Part shown: one piece after another, positions 48,305 through 57,008 of the stretch
Numbering within the stretch: the stretch's first letter is position 1
How the letters are laid out: each line of letters opens with the position of its first letter
Source: Anabaena cylindrica PCC 7122
Lineage (GTDB): Bacteria > Cyanobacteriota > Cyanobacteriia > Cyanobacteriales > Nostocaceae
Length of the DNA: 64,000 bases
Reading direction: 5' to 3'
Assembly (NCBI RefSeq): GCF_000317695.1
Contig: NC_019771.1
Coordinates: 1,630,001-1,694,000, forward strand
Notes under the pieces: generated by a model
The model's input: the letters and a program-made list of their open reading frames with translations, nothing else
Told to the model about the DNA's origin: nothing
Database searches by the model: none
Position numbers and translations under genes: made by a program

Positions 48305-49942
48305 TTATTTAAATGCTTCTTGAAGTTCCTCTAGCGTCAGAGATTTAACTAAACTCAATGGTAGCGGTTGCTGACTAATAGTATTAACGTAATCTGCACT
48401 TAAGTAGGGCAGGTAACTCTGCTGTTCAGCTATATAGGTTTGCAAGAAAGGAACACTTAAAGCTTTGACATAGCTACGTGCCAATGCGGGATATAAACCA
48501 ATTACCTGTGTAGGAACAGGCACAACTGTATTCGGTGATTCTGCAATAGTAGAAAAGTGTGTGCCACTATTGATCAGCATTAAATACTTATTTGGTGTTG
48601 TTAACCAGGTAAAGGGTATAATTTGTTCTGGTAAAGCTGGAGCAATGGTATCTGCACTGCCAGATATCATCATCACTGGAATTTTAATTTGGCTGAGACT
48701 AGCTGACCCCATAATACTACTGTTAACAGGGTTAATTGCAATTATTGCTTTAACTCTTGGGTCGAATAAATTATATTCTGTATTTGGTAGATTTATCGCT
48801 AAACATTGAAGTAAGAGGGAAAGATTTAGTGTATTGTTTATATATGGGCAATCTTTTTTTAATTGCTCAAAATTAATCCTTGCCCCTGCTAATGCTAAAG
48901 CTGTATAGCCACCAAAAGATTGTCCGATAACTCCTATTTGTTGTAGATTTAAACGCCCTTGAAATACTGGGTTATTTTGAGATAACCGAGTTAGTTCGTC
49001 TAATAAATACTTCACATCTAACGGCCTATCAATAAACTCTCTGGGGCTAGTTACTGTCTGTGATTTTCCTGCTAATAGAGCTTGCAATTGTTCTGAACTA
49101 CTACCAGGATGCTCTGGAACAGCAACTACAAAGCCTGATTGAGCAAGATGTTCAGCGAGGTAAGCAAAACTACTTCTATCAGAACCAAGTCCGTGGGAGA
49201 TGACAACAATTGAACGCGGATTTGAAACATTAGGTAAATAGATATCGGCAGGAAAAGTGCGGTTGCGAGATTGGTCATTAAGTGTGATAGTTTGCTTTTG
49301 CCAAGTAAATTTTCCTGGTGTTTTGATATCTGCTGAAAGTCCAGAAGTCAAATTAGATGGGGTTGATTTTAGTTGGGATTGTTGATTAATTAGTGCTACT
49401 GCATTTTGGGTTTTATTTACTAAATCCTGTAATGTTGCTGCAATTTCTAAGCTGCGGTCTAAATTAATTGAGATTGATCTGGCGGGAAATTTGCGTAATA
49501 TATTTAAAAGCGTCAAATTATTTGGCTCTGCCGCTGCTAAAATGAGTGCTGCTCTAATTGCATAGAATCCTGATAAACGAGATTCTGTTTGAATAACTTC
49601 TCCCAATCTTTCTAATAATCTCTCACCAATTGATGTATAAAAAAATTGCGAAATATTTACTATATTCAAGGGAATAGGAGTTACTAAAACTGTTCGCAGT
49701 CGAGTTAGTTGTGTTTTATTGGCATACTTAGTATACACGGCTAAATCATCATCTATTTCGCCTGTTTTGGCATATTTTTCTAGTGAATAAATCGGTATAG
49801 ATTCTTCTAAAATGCCGACAGAAAGGGTTAATCGCTCTGCACCTAAAACAGGATAAGCAGTTAGTGCAGGTAATAAACCTATACCAAAAAACCCACAAAC
49901 TAATTTAGTCCAAACAATCCGTTTAGTTATGAGATAAGCCAT
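48305..49942 (-). CDS. alpha/beta hydrolase with N-terminal DUF1400 domain
   Basis: 545 aa. Signal peptide (residues ~1-35, GIGLLPALTAYPVLGAE), DUF1400 region to ~200, then an alpha/beta hydrolase: nucleophile in GQSFGGYTALAL, an oxyanion turn in VVISHGLGSDRSSFAY, acid in ISGSADTIAP, and His in INSGTHFSTI. Probably a secreted esterase or lipase. Its 5' end overlaps the stop of the phosphodiester glycosidase gene by 16 bases, so the two are co-expressed. Confidence 0.88.
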   Translation of the reverse strand: MAYLITKRIVWTKLVCGFFGIGLLPALTAYPVLGAERLTLSVGILEESIPIYSLEKYAKTGEIDDDLAVYTKYANKTQLTRLRTVLVTPIPLNIVNISQFFYTSIGERLLERLGEVIQTESRLSGFYAIRAALILAAAEPNNLTLLNILRKFPARSISINLDRSLEIAATLQDLVNKTQNAVALINQQSQLKSTPSNLTSGLSADIKTPGKFTWQKQTITLNDQSRNRTFPADIYLPNVSNPRSIVVISHGLGSDRSSFAYLAEHLAQSGFVVAVPEHPGSSSEQLQALLAGKSQTVTSPREFIDRPLDVKYLLDELTRLSQNNPVFQGRLNLQQIGVIGQSFGGYTALALAGARINFEQLKKDCPYINNTLNLSLLLQCLAINLPNTEYNLFDPRVKAIIAINPVNSSIMGSASLSQIKIPVMMISGSADTIAPALPEQIIPFTWLTTPNKYLMLINSGTHFSTIAESPNTVVPVPTQVIGLYPALARSYVKALSVPFLQTYIAEQQSYLPYLSADYVNTISQQPLPLSLVKSLTLEELQEAFK

Positions 49943-50814
49943 TCAACTCCACCTTTACCGGATACGCCACTTTTTTGAAATCTTTCCCACGCCTGTTTGA
50001 AATGAGTGGGCGCTGGATTACTAGCATCATAAACTACAATAACATTTGTTAGCTTCCTCCCCGCTGGGACTAAAATTTTACCATTAGTTGCTAAAGCTCT
50101 CGATGCTCCCCCATCTAAATTCATCGCTTCATAGCAGCCTATGACTTTCATTGCTTGGGCTTCTTGCTGTAAATTGAGATTAATTTCAAAATTAACCAAA
50201 AACAGCTTTGTACCATCTTTAGAAAAACCAATTGCTGTCCTTGCACCAGTACCTAAAACCGCAGGATCTTTAAAACCCTCAATCGTTGGGTTCAGCCAAA
50301 TTTGACCTTTTCGCAACAGTCTAGGACCACAGGTGATAGAAAACCAATGTTGATTCCATTCTGGTTTTCCGTCAACTCGTGCTGTCACCATTTCGGGTTT
50401 ATTCCCAATACCCAAACCCAATGTAGTACCAAAGTTTTCCCACTGACTGTATTTGAGAAATTTGCCTCCTGCCACCATATTACCCATAACTGTTTTTTGG
50501 GCATTTTTGGCAAAAAATGTACCATTAGCAACGACAGTTGCACGAGAACGGGCAACCATGTTGTTAAAATCTTCATCACCGCTGGTTTTCTGCATGGTGT
50601 TAGCTAAAGTTGCATTATTTGCCAAACCAATGGTCATGAAAGTGTTGGGGTCAGTGAGGTCTACAATAGTTTGATAGAAAGGAATACCGTTGACTTTGCT
50701 TTTCTTTACTTGTACAGTTTGGGCGGTGGTAGGTAATGCCAGTGTGAGTCCTTGAGCTAAGGTAGCACCCCCCAGAAATAAAAAAGACCTGCGATCCATT
50801 TTAGAAATTGGCAT
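49927..50814 (-). CDS. phosphodiester glycosidase (NAGPA/DUF2233) with Tat signal
   Basis: 295 aa from ATG 50814 (MPISKMDRRSFLFLGGATLA). The twin-arginine DRRSFLFLGG motif points to Tat export. The NAGPA domain is shown by VVANGTFFAK, VMGNMVAGGKF, GTGARTAIGFSKDG and NLDGGASRALAT. The family cleaves GlcNAc-phosphodiester bonds and exopolysaccharide links. A heptamer array (TTCGTAA-type) lies just before the start. Confidence 0.88.
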   Translation of the reverse strand: MPISKMDRRSFLFLGGATLAQGLTLALPTTAQTVQVKKSKVNGIPFYQTIVDLTDPNTFMTIGLANNATLANTMQKTSGDEDFNNMVARSRATVVANGTFFAKNAQKTVMGNMVAGGKFLKYSQWENFGTTLGLGIGNKPEMVTARVDGKPEWNQHWFSITCGPRLLRKGQIWLNPTIEGFKDPAVLGTGARTAIGFSKDGTKLFLVNFEINLNLQQEAQAMKVIGCYEAMNLDGGASRALATNGKILVPAGRKLTNVIVVYDASNPAPTHFKQAWERFQKSGVSGKGGVEWLIS

Positions 50815-50879
50815 AATTCGTAATTCGTAAGTTGTAATTTGTAGTTGATGATGGCAAATTAGGTTTTGACCAATGACCA

Positions 50880-51467
50880 ATGACCAATGACTTTAAGTAT
50901 ATTATTTTTCATAAACCCTATGGAGTTCTCAGCCAATTTACTCAGGAATCTCCCCAACACATTACGCTGAAAGACTATATTGATGTTCCTGATGTTTATG
51001 CTGTGGGGCGTTTAGATTGGGATAGTGAAGGTTTACTCTTGTTAACCAATGATGGAAATTTACAGCATCGTCTCTCTAACCCGCAGTTTGGACATAAACG
51101 TACTTACTGGGTACAAGTAGAACGCATTCCTGATGCTGAGGCTATCAATAAGTTATGCACAGGGGTAGAGATTCAAAATTATCGGACTCGACCTGCGCAA
51201 GTTAAGCTATTTTTAGAAGCACCTGCGGTCAATGAGCGTAACCCCCCGATTAGATTTAGAAAAAATATTCCTACAGCTTGGCTAGAAATGACTCTCACGG
51301 AAGGGAAAAACCGTCAGGTGCGACGTATGACTGCTGCGGTAGGGTTTCCTACTTTACGATTGATCAGGGTGAGTATTGCCCAGCTACAATTAAATAGTCT
51401 ACAACTAGGTGAATGGCGCGACCTCACACCCTCAGAAATACAAGACCTGAAAAAATTTCGGTTTTAA
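50880..51467 (+). CDS. rluE: 23S rRNA pseudouridine synthase (RluE-like)
   Basis: 195 aa, RsuA/RluB/E/F group without the S4 domain. KYIIFHKPYGVLSQFTQE, the catalytic GRLDWDSEGLLLLTNDG (Asp in GRLD) and EGKNRQVRRMTAAVGFPTLRLIR are all conserved. RluE modifies one uridine in 23S rRNA. It starts with ATG in TGACCAATGAC repeats and diverges from the glycosidase gene, 65 bases away. Confidence 0.92.
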   Translation: MTNDFKYIIFHKPYGVLSQFTQESPQHITLKDYIDVPDVYAVGRLDWDSEGLLLLTNDGNLQHRLSNPQFGHKRTYWVQVERIPDAEAINKLCTGVEIQNYRTRPAQVKLFLEAPAVNERNPPIRFRKNIPTAWLEMTLTEGKNRQVRRMTAAVGFPTLRLIRVSIAQLQLNSLQLGEWRDLTPSEIQDLKKFRF

Positions 51468-51654
51468 CACTTTGCAAAACTACGATGGTAATCCAGAATT
51501 ATTCCTGAGAATATCTGTTGGCTATTACAATTGATACTGCTACTAATATTCCCTAGTGAATCCACAGCCTTCAGGGTCAGCTAATTGTCAATTGTGGCAC
51601 TTTGGATATTAGTTGCTAAAAGCATCTTAGAAGGAAAATCGAGGAATTTCCAAT

Positions 51655-53583
51655 ATGCTGATTTGCCCTCACTGCGAATTTGAAAACCCTAATGACAATA
51701 AGTTCTGTCAAAAATGTGGCACGTCCTTAATTCACAGGACTTGTCATCAATGTAGCGCAGATGTGCTTTTAGATATGCAATACTGCCAAAACTGTGGTGC
51801 TGAATGCGGCACAATTTGGTGGGCAATTATTACCCAAGAAACATCTGTTGCTGTTTCAGAAGTTGAAGATGGTAAATTAACACAACATCAGGGAAGTACA
51901 AGCTCTCAGCCACAATTTGCGGTAGGCTCGTTTTTAGACAGGGGGCAACGTTATCAATTATTGGAACCATTACCAAGTCCAGAGGTTTTTGCTGCCAACA
52001 CTGAGGTTAAAGTCAGGGTTTTAGATTGCCAACCTTATCAGATCTCACCTATTGAGGCAGTGTTAGATAATGGACCCCAGGGGTTGATTGTACCTTCAGT
52101 AAGTGTCATTGGCATTCCTCCTTTGGCTCAAGCTTATGTGACATTGCAACCGGATCGTCCACCGGGAATACCACTAATTCACGATGCTTGGCAGCAAGAT
52201 AATATCCAGGTTGTTTTAATTGAAGACCGTTCTCATTGGCAGTTGTTAATAGATGCCTGGCAAGATCAGGAAACCAATCCGTTACAGATTTTACACTGGT
52301 GTTATCAAATGATTCAACTGTGGGGGATACTGGAACGGGTGAATTGTCGCCAAAGTTTGTTGGAGTTATCGAATCTGCGACTGGATGAAGATCAGACGCT
52401 GGGATTACAACGGTTGTATCTGGAAATACCTGGGGGTAATTTGTCACCAGATGAGGAAGAGTCTTTAACTATCAAGGCTTTGGGACGGGTTTGGCACGCT
52501 ATATGTAGGGAGTCCCAACGCACCCAGTTGGGTTCGGCTATGCAAATCTTGGAGGATTTAGAAGTCGGTAAGATTGAAACTTTGGAAGAGTTGCGATCGC
52601 GTTTACAAGATATAGCTACAGAACTAGAACCACCTTCCCCAGCTGATTTTAGTTCGACCGCAACAAATAATACTACTTCGCCAACTATGTTGCAAGATAA
52701 TTATCGGGAGGATATTGATAAAAACGAAGACGCACCAACCATGATCCTGTCCATGCAGTTAAAGAGTGTAGAAAATACAGGACGCACTGATGTCGGTCGT
52801 CAACGCAATCACAACGAAGACTATTTTGGCATTGAAACCAGCCAGCAAAAACTGGAATTACCCAGAAGTCGTATCTTACAAGCACGAGGTATATATATTC
52901 TGTGTGATGGCATGGGGGGACACGCTAGTGGTGAAGTGGCTAGTGAGTTGGCAGTCAAGACTGTGCGGCAATATCTCCGCCAAAATTGGGTTTCTGAGGA
53001 ACTACCAACGGCAGAAACTATCCAAGCAGCGGTTTTTCTGGCTAATCAGACGATTTACAATCTCAATCAACAAGATGCCCGTTCTGGTGTTGGACGCATG
53101 GGTACTACCTTGGTTATGTTGTTAATGCAAAACACTAAGTTAGCAGTTGCTCATGTGGGAGATAGTCGCCTTTATCGTGTCACTCGTAAGCGCGGATTAG
53201 AACAACTTACTGTAGATCACGAAGTTGGTCAACGGGAAATTGCCAAAGGTGTAGATTTTACCATAGCTTATGCCCGTCCAGATGCCTACCAACTCACCCA
53301 AGCTTTGGGACCACGAGATACAAATTTTCTCCATCCTCATGTAGATTTTTTCGAGATTCGTGAAGATACGCTGCTACTGTTGGCTTCGGACGGTTTATCA
53401 GATAATGATTTATTAGAAAATCATTGGCAGACTCACCTGGAACCGTTACTTAGTTCTGGCGTTAATCTGGAGTTAGGTCTAAACGACTTGATTGATTTAG
53501 CCAACGAACACAATGGACATGACAACATTACAGGTATACTTATTCGGGTAAAGGTATGCCCCAATCAGCAAAATTTTCCATAA
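51655..53583 (+). CDS. PP2C-type protein phosphatase with zinc ribbons
   Basis: 642 aa. The N-terminus holds two double-Cys zinc-ribbon units (CPHCEFENPNDNKFCQKCG and CHQCSADVLLDMQYCQNCG). Residues ~100-330 are an unassigned helical region, then a PP2C domain (~380-640): RQRNHNEDYFGI, ILCDGMGGHASGEVASELA, VGDSRLYRVT, LASDGLSDNDLLEN and HNGHDNITGILI, with all metal-binding Asp. It should remove phosphate from Ser/Thr proteins. The FHA-kinase gene lies 94 bases downstream. Confidence 0.93.
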   Translation: MLICPHCEFENPNDNKFCQKCGTSLIHRTCHQCSADVLLDMQYCQNCGAECGTIWWAIITQETSVAVSEVEDGKLTQHQGSTSSQPQFAVGSFLDRGQRYQLLEPLPSPEVFAANTEVKVRVLDCQPYQISPIEAVLDNGPQGLIVPSVSVIGIPPLAQAYVTLQPDRPPGIPLIHDAWQQDNIQVVLIEDRSHWQLLIDAWQDQETNPLQILHWCYQMIQLWGILERVNCRQSLLELSNLRLDEDQTLGLQRLYLEIPGGNLSPDEEESLTIKALGRVWHAICRESQRTQLGSAMQILEDLEVGKIETLEELRSRLQDIATELEPPSPADFSSTATNNTTSPTMLQDNYREDIDKNEDAPTMILSMQLKSVENTGRTDVGRQRNHNEDYFGIETSQQKLELPRSRILQARGIYILCDGMGGHASGEVASELAVKTVRQYLRQNWVSEELPTAETIQAAVFLANQTIYNLNQQDARSGVGRMGTTLVMLLMQNTKLAVAHVGDSRLYRVTRKRGLEQLTVDHEVGQREIAKGVDFTIAYARPDAYQLTQALGPRDTNFLHPHVDFFEIREDTLLLLASDGLSDNDLLENHWQTHLEPLLSSGVNLELGLNDLIDLANEHNGHDNITGILIRVKVCPNQQNFP

Positions 53584-53677
53584 ATTAACTCGTTAGCAAT
53601 TTCAGTTCCATAACTATCGTCAATTTTCCATTTGAGAAAATTTGTGATTGTGAATTTCTTAACTTTTAGGTTGTATT

Positions 53678-54919
53678 GTGGTTACTCTGACCCTATTAGA
53701 CACGCAACATAAAACTCCACTCAAGCAGTGGTGCTTTGAGGGTTCCACCGTGATTCGCATTGGTCGAGCGGTGGATAATCACGTGGTTTTAAATGATAGT
53801 TTGGTTTCACGGTATCATCTGGAACTTAAGCAATTTAGTTCTGGTAGTAAGGGTGATGCTTGGCAGGTAATTAGTCAAGGCACAAATGGTACTTTTCTGA
53901 ATGGTACTTTGATAAATAAAAGTACGCTGCCAGATGATTCTTTTCTGGAATTAGCACAGGGAGGTCCTTTACTCAAATTCCAACTTCAAGATACACCAGA
54001 ACCAACTGCTTCACCTTGGCAGCCAATACACAAGGAAATTCAAAACCCCAGTGCGGCTTGTACCCATGAAGGTAACTCTCCGGCTAATTTATTTTGTGTT
54101 CACTGCGGCCAACCGCTCTCGGTTAAACAGCAAATTCGCCATTATCAGGTTTTACGAACTCTAGGACAAGGAGGTATGGGTACTACTTACTTGGCTTGGG
54201 ATGCCACAGGTTTAAGTACGGGTGTACCGCAACTGTTGGTATTAAAGGAAATGAATGCTGATATGGCTAGAATTGCCAAAGCTCAGGAATTATTTGCACG
54301 GGAAGCTAATGCTCTTAAATGTCTTAATTATCCGGGAATTCCTAAGTATTACGATTTTTTTGTAGAGAATGGTAAAAAATACTTGGCTATGGAATTAATT
54401 CATGGACAAGATTTAGAAAAACGTATATATAATGCTGGGCCTGTTACACCCAATCAAGCGATCGCTTGGATGGTGCAAACTTGTGATATTTTAGAATATC
54501 TCCATGGTCAAGAACCGCCACTAATTCACCGTGATATTAAACCTGCTAACTTGATGGTGCGGAGTGCTAATAATCGTGTGGTGGTGTTAGATTTTGGTGC
54601 TGTCAAGGAAACCGGCACCGCACCGGGGACAAGAATTGGTGCAGAAGGTTACTGCGCTCCTGAACAAGAACGAGGACAACCTCTCACGCAATCAGACTTA
54701 TATGCTGTCGGACCAACAATGATTTTTTTACTTACAGGGGAAAATCCTCTGAAGTTTTATCGTCAAAGAGGAAGGGCTTTTGGCTTTGATGTCAGAAGTG
54801 TTCCTACTATTACGCCCCAACTCAGAGAGGTGATTGAGCGGGTTACGGAAAGTCTACCACGCGATCGCTATCAAAGTGCCAAAGAATTGGCTAAGGCATT
54901 AATCTCAGCTACCAGCTAG
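53678..54919 (+). CDS. FHA-domain serine/threonine protein kinase
   Basis: 413 aa. FHA domain (residues ~22-100: VIRIGRAVDNHVVLNDSLVSRYHLEL), a small zinc ribbon (C in ACTHEGNSPANLFCVHC), then a Hanks kinase: GQGGMGTTYLAWD, LKEMN (Lys), HRDIKPANLMV, DFGAVKE and APEQERG. It starts GTG. The FHA part binds phospho-Thr, so it may bind its own phosphorylated form or partners. Paired with the PP2C gene as a kinase/phosphatase couple. The last 15 bases overlap the Uma2 gene on the other strand. Confidence 0.93.
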   Translation: MVTLTLLDTQHKTPLKQWCFEGSTVIRIGRAVDNHVVLNDSLVSRYHLELKQFSSGSKGDAWQVISQGTNGTFLNGTLINKSTLPDDSFLELAQGGPLLKFQLQDTPEPTASPWQPIHKEIQNPSAACTHEGNSPANLFCVHCGQPLSVKQQIRHYQVLRTLGQGGMGTTYLAWDATGLSTGVPQLLVLKEMNADMARIAKAQELFAREANALKCLNYPGIPKYYDFFVENGKKYLAMELIHGQDLEKRIYNAGPVTPNQAIAWMVQTCDILEYLHGQEPPLIHRDIKPANLMVRSANNRVVVLDFGAVKETGTAPGTRIGAEGYCAPEQERGQPLTQSDLYAVGPTMIFLLTGENPLKFYRQRGRAFGFDVRSVPTITPQLREVIERVTESLPRDRYQSAKELAKALISATS

Positions 54920-55522
54920 AAAAATCTGGTTAGTAGTTAAGTTCAATTCTGGGAAAGTAGGTGAAATTATGAGGTTATCACCCCTGAATGAGTCGATTTC
55001 ATAATTATCCCCAACTAGAGAACAAACTGATATGGTAGGCTGTTTGGGGTCATTCACAAATTTAGTAGCACCAAAAGGCTGGTAATCTACTATCCAGTAT
55101 TCTTTAATTCCCATTTCCTCATAGTCACTATATTTTTTATAGTAATCTACTCGCCAATTAGTGCTGACAATTTCTATAAGTAAGGGGACTGAATCACTTT
55201 GAGTTACTGTTGATTCTTTTTCCCAAAGTGGTTCATTGACCAAGTTTCTGGAGTCTATCAACAAAACATCTGGGGAATAAGCTGATTCGCTTGTCGGTGG
55301 TTTAACTAATGCCTGTTTGGGAATAAAGTAGGGAAGATTGAGTCTGTAAAACTCTACTACGAGTTTTGTTACTAAAAACCCGGTACTTCTTTCATGTTTT
55401 CCCAATGGTGGATTCATCTTGACAATTTCCCCATCGTGAAGTTCATAGAATTCCCCATCTGGTTTCCATTGAATAAACTCCTCAAAGGTTACTAGCTTGG
55501 TTTTCGGTAAGGCTTGAATCAT
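54905..55522 (-). CDS. Uma2 family (DUF820) endonuclease-like protein
   Basis: 205 aa. KLVTFEEFIQWKPDGEFYELHDGEIVKMNPP is the family start; YSPDVLLIDSRNL, PLLIEIVSTNWRVDY and KEYWIVDYQPFGATKFV carry the PD-(D/E)XK motifs. Second Uma2 paralogue in the window. Function unknown. Confidence 0.93.
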   Translation of the reverse strand: MIQALPKTKLVTFEEFIQWKPDGEFYELHDGEIVKMNPPLGKHERSTGFLVTKLVVEFYRLNLPYFIPKQALVKPPTSESAYSPDVLLIDSRNLVNEPLWEKESTVTQSDSVPLLIEIVSTNWRVDYYKKYSDYEEMGIKEYWIVDYQPFGATKFVNDPKQPTISVCSLVGDNYEIDSFRGDNLIISPTFPELNLTTNQIFLAGS

Positions 55523-55655
55523 GATTTACTGCCTTAGTCAAGATACCTGTGTTGATGACTTACTCGTTGCGAGTATTCCAAATAACTATAATGCCATATC
55601 CTTACTGCTTTAAATACTTAGATATAGCTCTTATAGTTTTTAGATACTTAGCGAT

Positions 55656-55874
55656 TTAGTTGTCGTCCCAATTTTCCACGGCTAGTAGGTCAGCAATTGG
55701 ATCTTGTACACTAAAGCCAAAGTCTTCCAATTCCTGTTTCCAATGCTGCCAGTCATTACCATATAGCAAGGCAATTTTCCAGATGCTATCGGTTGGCTTG
55801 ATAATATTCGATTCTACGAGTGATTGCACGTTACGCTGCAATTTCACCATAGTGTGAATTACTTGCTGAGTCAT
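55656..55874 (-). CDS. DUF4327 family protein
   Basis: 72 aa. MTQQVIHTMVKLQRNVQSLVESNIIKPTDSIWKIALLYG and DFGFSVQDPIADLLAVENWDDN match the short DUF4327 proteins of cyanobacteria, which have no known role. Isolated gene. Confidence 0.8.
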   Translation of the reverse strand: MTQQVIHTMVKLQRNVQSLVESNIIKPTDSIWKIALLYGNDWQHWKQELEDFGFSVQDPIADLLAVENWDDN

Positions 55875-56515
55875 AAACTCGATGTATTACTGATTTTATT
55901 TGGATGAATGCCTAAATTAAAACTACTTTCCGGTTGGCAAATGTTACTGGTGCGTAGGGCGCTTTATATTTGGCAAAGTAAGTCTTAACTTTTTTAGTAT
56001 ACCATAACAAAATCTAGTCAATTACTAGTAAATTCGGTTTTGTACGGTAATTACGACCACAGAATACCAGTTGTACTGAACAGCCATACCTGCGCCTTAC
56101 TCCTCCAGGAAAGCAAGCATTCGACTGAGTTTACGCAGAAGTCTAAGCGCCGTCAGAGAGAGTGCAGCTATCGCCATAGCCAATTTCAGAATTTACCAGT
56201 CCTGAGAATTGCTATGATAGCGCAGTTTCAGAGAAATGGGAAAATTTTATTTTGGTGGCAAAACCCATAATTTACGGGCTACTTCACAGTTTTTGACAGA
56301 TGATAATATTCGCAAGTGTTGAATTTGAGATGAATTTCAACACTGTCTATAGGATAGCAAACTTCTGGGGATTTCCCTGTGGTTATCAATTCTTTATATA
56401 TTTGATCTGCGCCTTTAGCTATGGATGATAGTTTTCCTGCGGTTGTGGGTAATCTGAGAGTTAGGAGAGTAAAGATTGCGGTTAGTTAAGTATTTGCCGC
56501 AGTAAATTTTAAAGC
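55875..56515. other. 641-base intergenic region
   Basis: Mostly AT-rich with no convincing gene. A 76-codon frame at 56040-56270 has a low-complexity, unlikely protein. A T-rich leader precedes the TPR gene. No hairpin or RNA gene stands out. Confidence 0.4.
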
Positions 56516-56911
56516 ATGGCAATTTCCAGCGACGACTATTTGATTAAGCGTGGTAAGCAGATTGAACGTAAGAAAAGAATTGTTACATATATTGGACTGG
56601 TTTCATTTTGTGGTTCAATGCTTTTTGGGGGTGTAACTACTATACAAAAGGCTTGGGAAAGTCCCCTACCATCACCAGTACAATCGGTGGAGACTGAACT
56701 ACAAAAACAAGTAAAAGGTTATGAGTTGGTTTTGCAGCGAGAACCAAACAATCAATTAGCGCTGGAGAAACTATCTATGATCCGGTTGCAGTCGGGGGAT
56801 AAGCAAGGTGCGATCGCACTCATGGAGAAATTGGTGCAGCAGCATCCTGACAGGCAGGATTATCAGACTATTTTGGCGGATGCGAAGAAGAAGGAGAGCG
56901 ATAATCCCTAG
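56516..56911 (+). CDS. membrane-anchored TPR protein
   Basis: 131 aa. A membrane segment (IVTYIGLVSFCGSMLFGGVTTI) follows a basic N-terminus; then TPR-like helices (YELVLQREPNNQLALEKLSMIRLQSGDKQGAIALMEKLVQQHPDRQDYQTILADAKKK). It could be a scaffold on the membrane. Related to small TPR proteins of cyanobacteria. Confidence 0.75.
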   Translation: MAISSDDYLIKRGKQIERKKRIVTYIGLVSFCGSMLFGGVTTIQKAWESPLPSPVQSVETELQKQVKGYELVLQREPNNQLALEKLSMIRLQSGDKQGAIALMEKLVQQHPDRQDYQTILADAKKKESDNP

Positions 56912-57008
56912 AGTTAGCTGCTATATTTAGTAACTCAACTAACTATCTTTAAATCATCTTAACGCAGAAATTAGTATGGCAGCCTTAATTATTTCTCATC
57001 AGTTATAT

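Noticed and set aside
56040..56270. 76-codon plus-strand frame
   Set aside because: Composition unlike a protein and no ribosome binding site.
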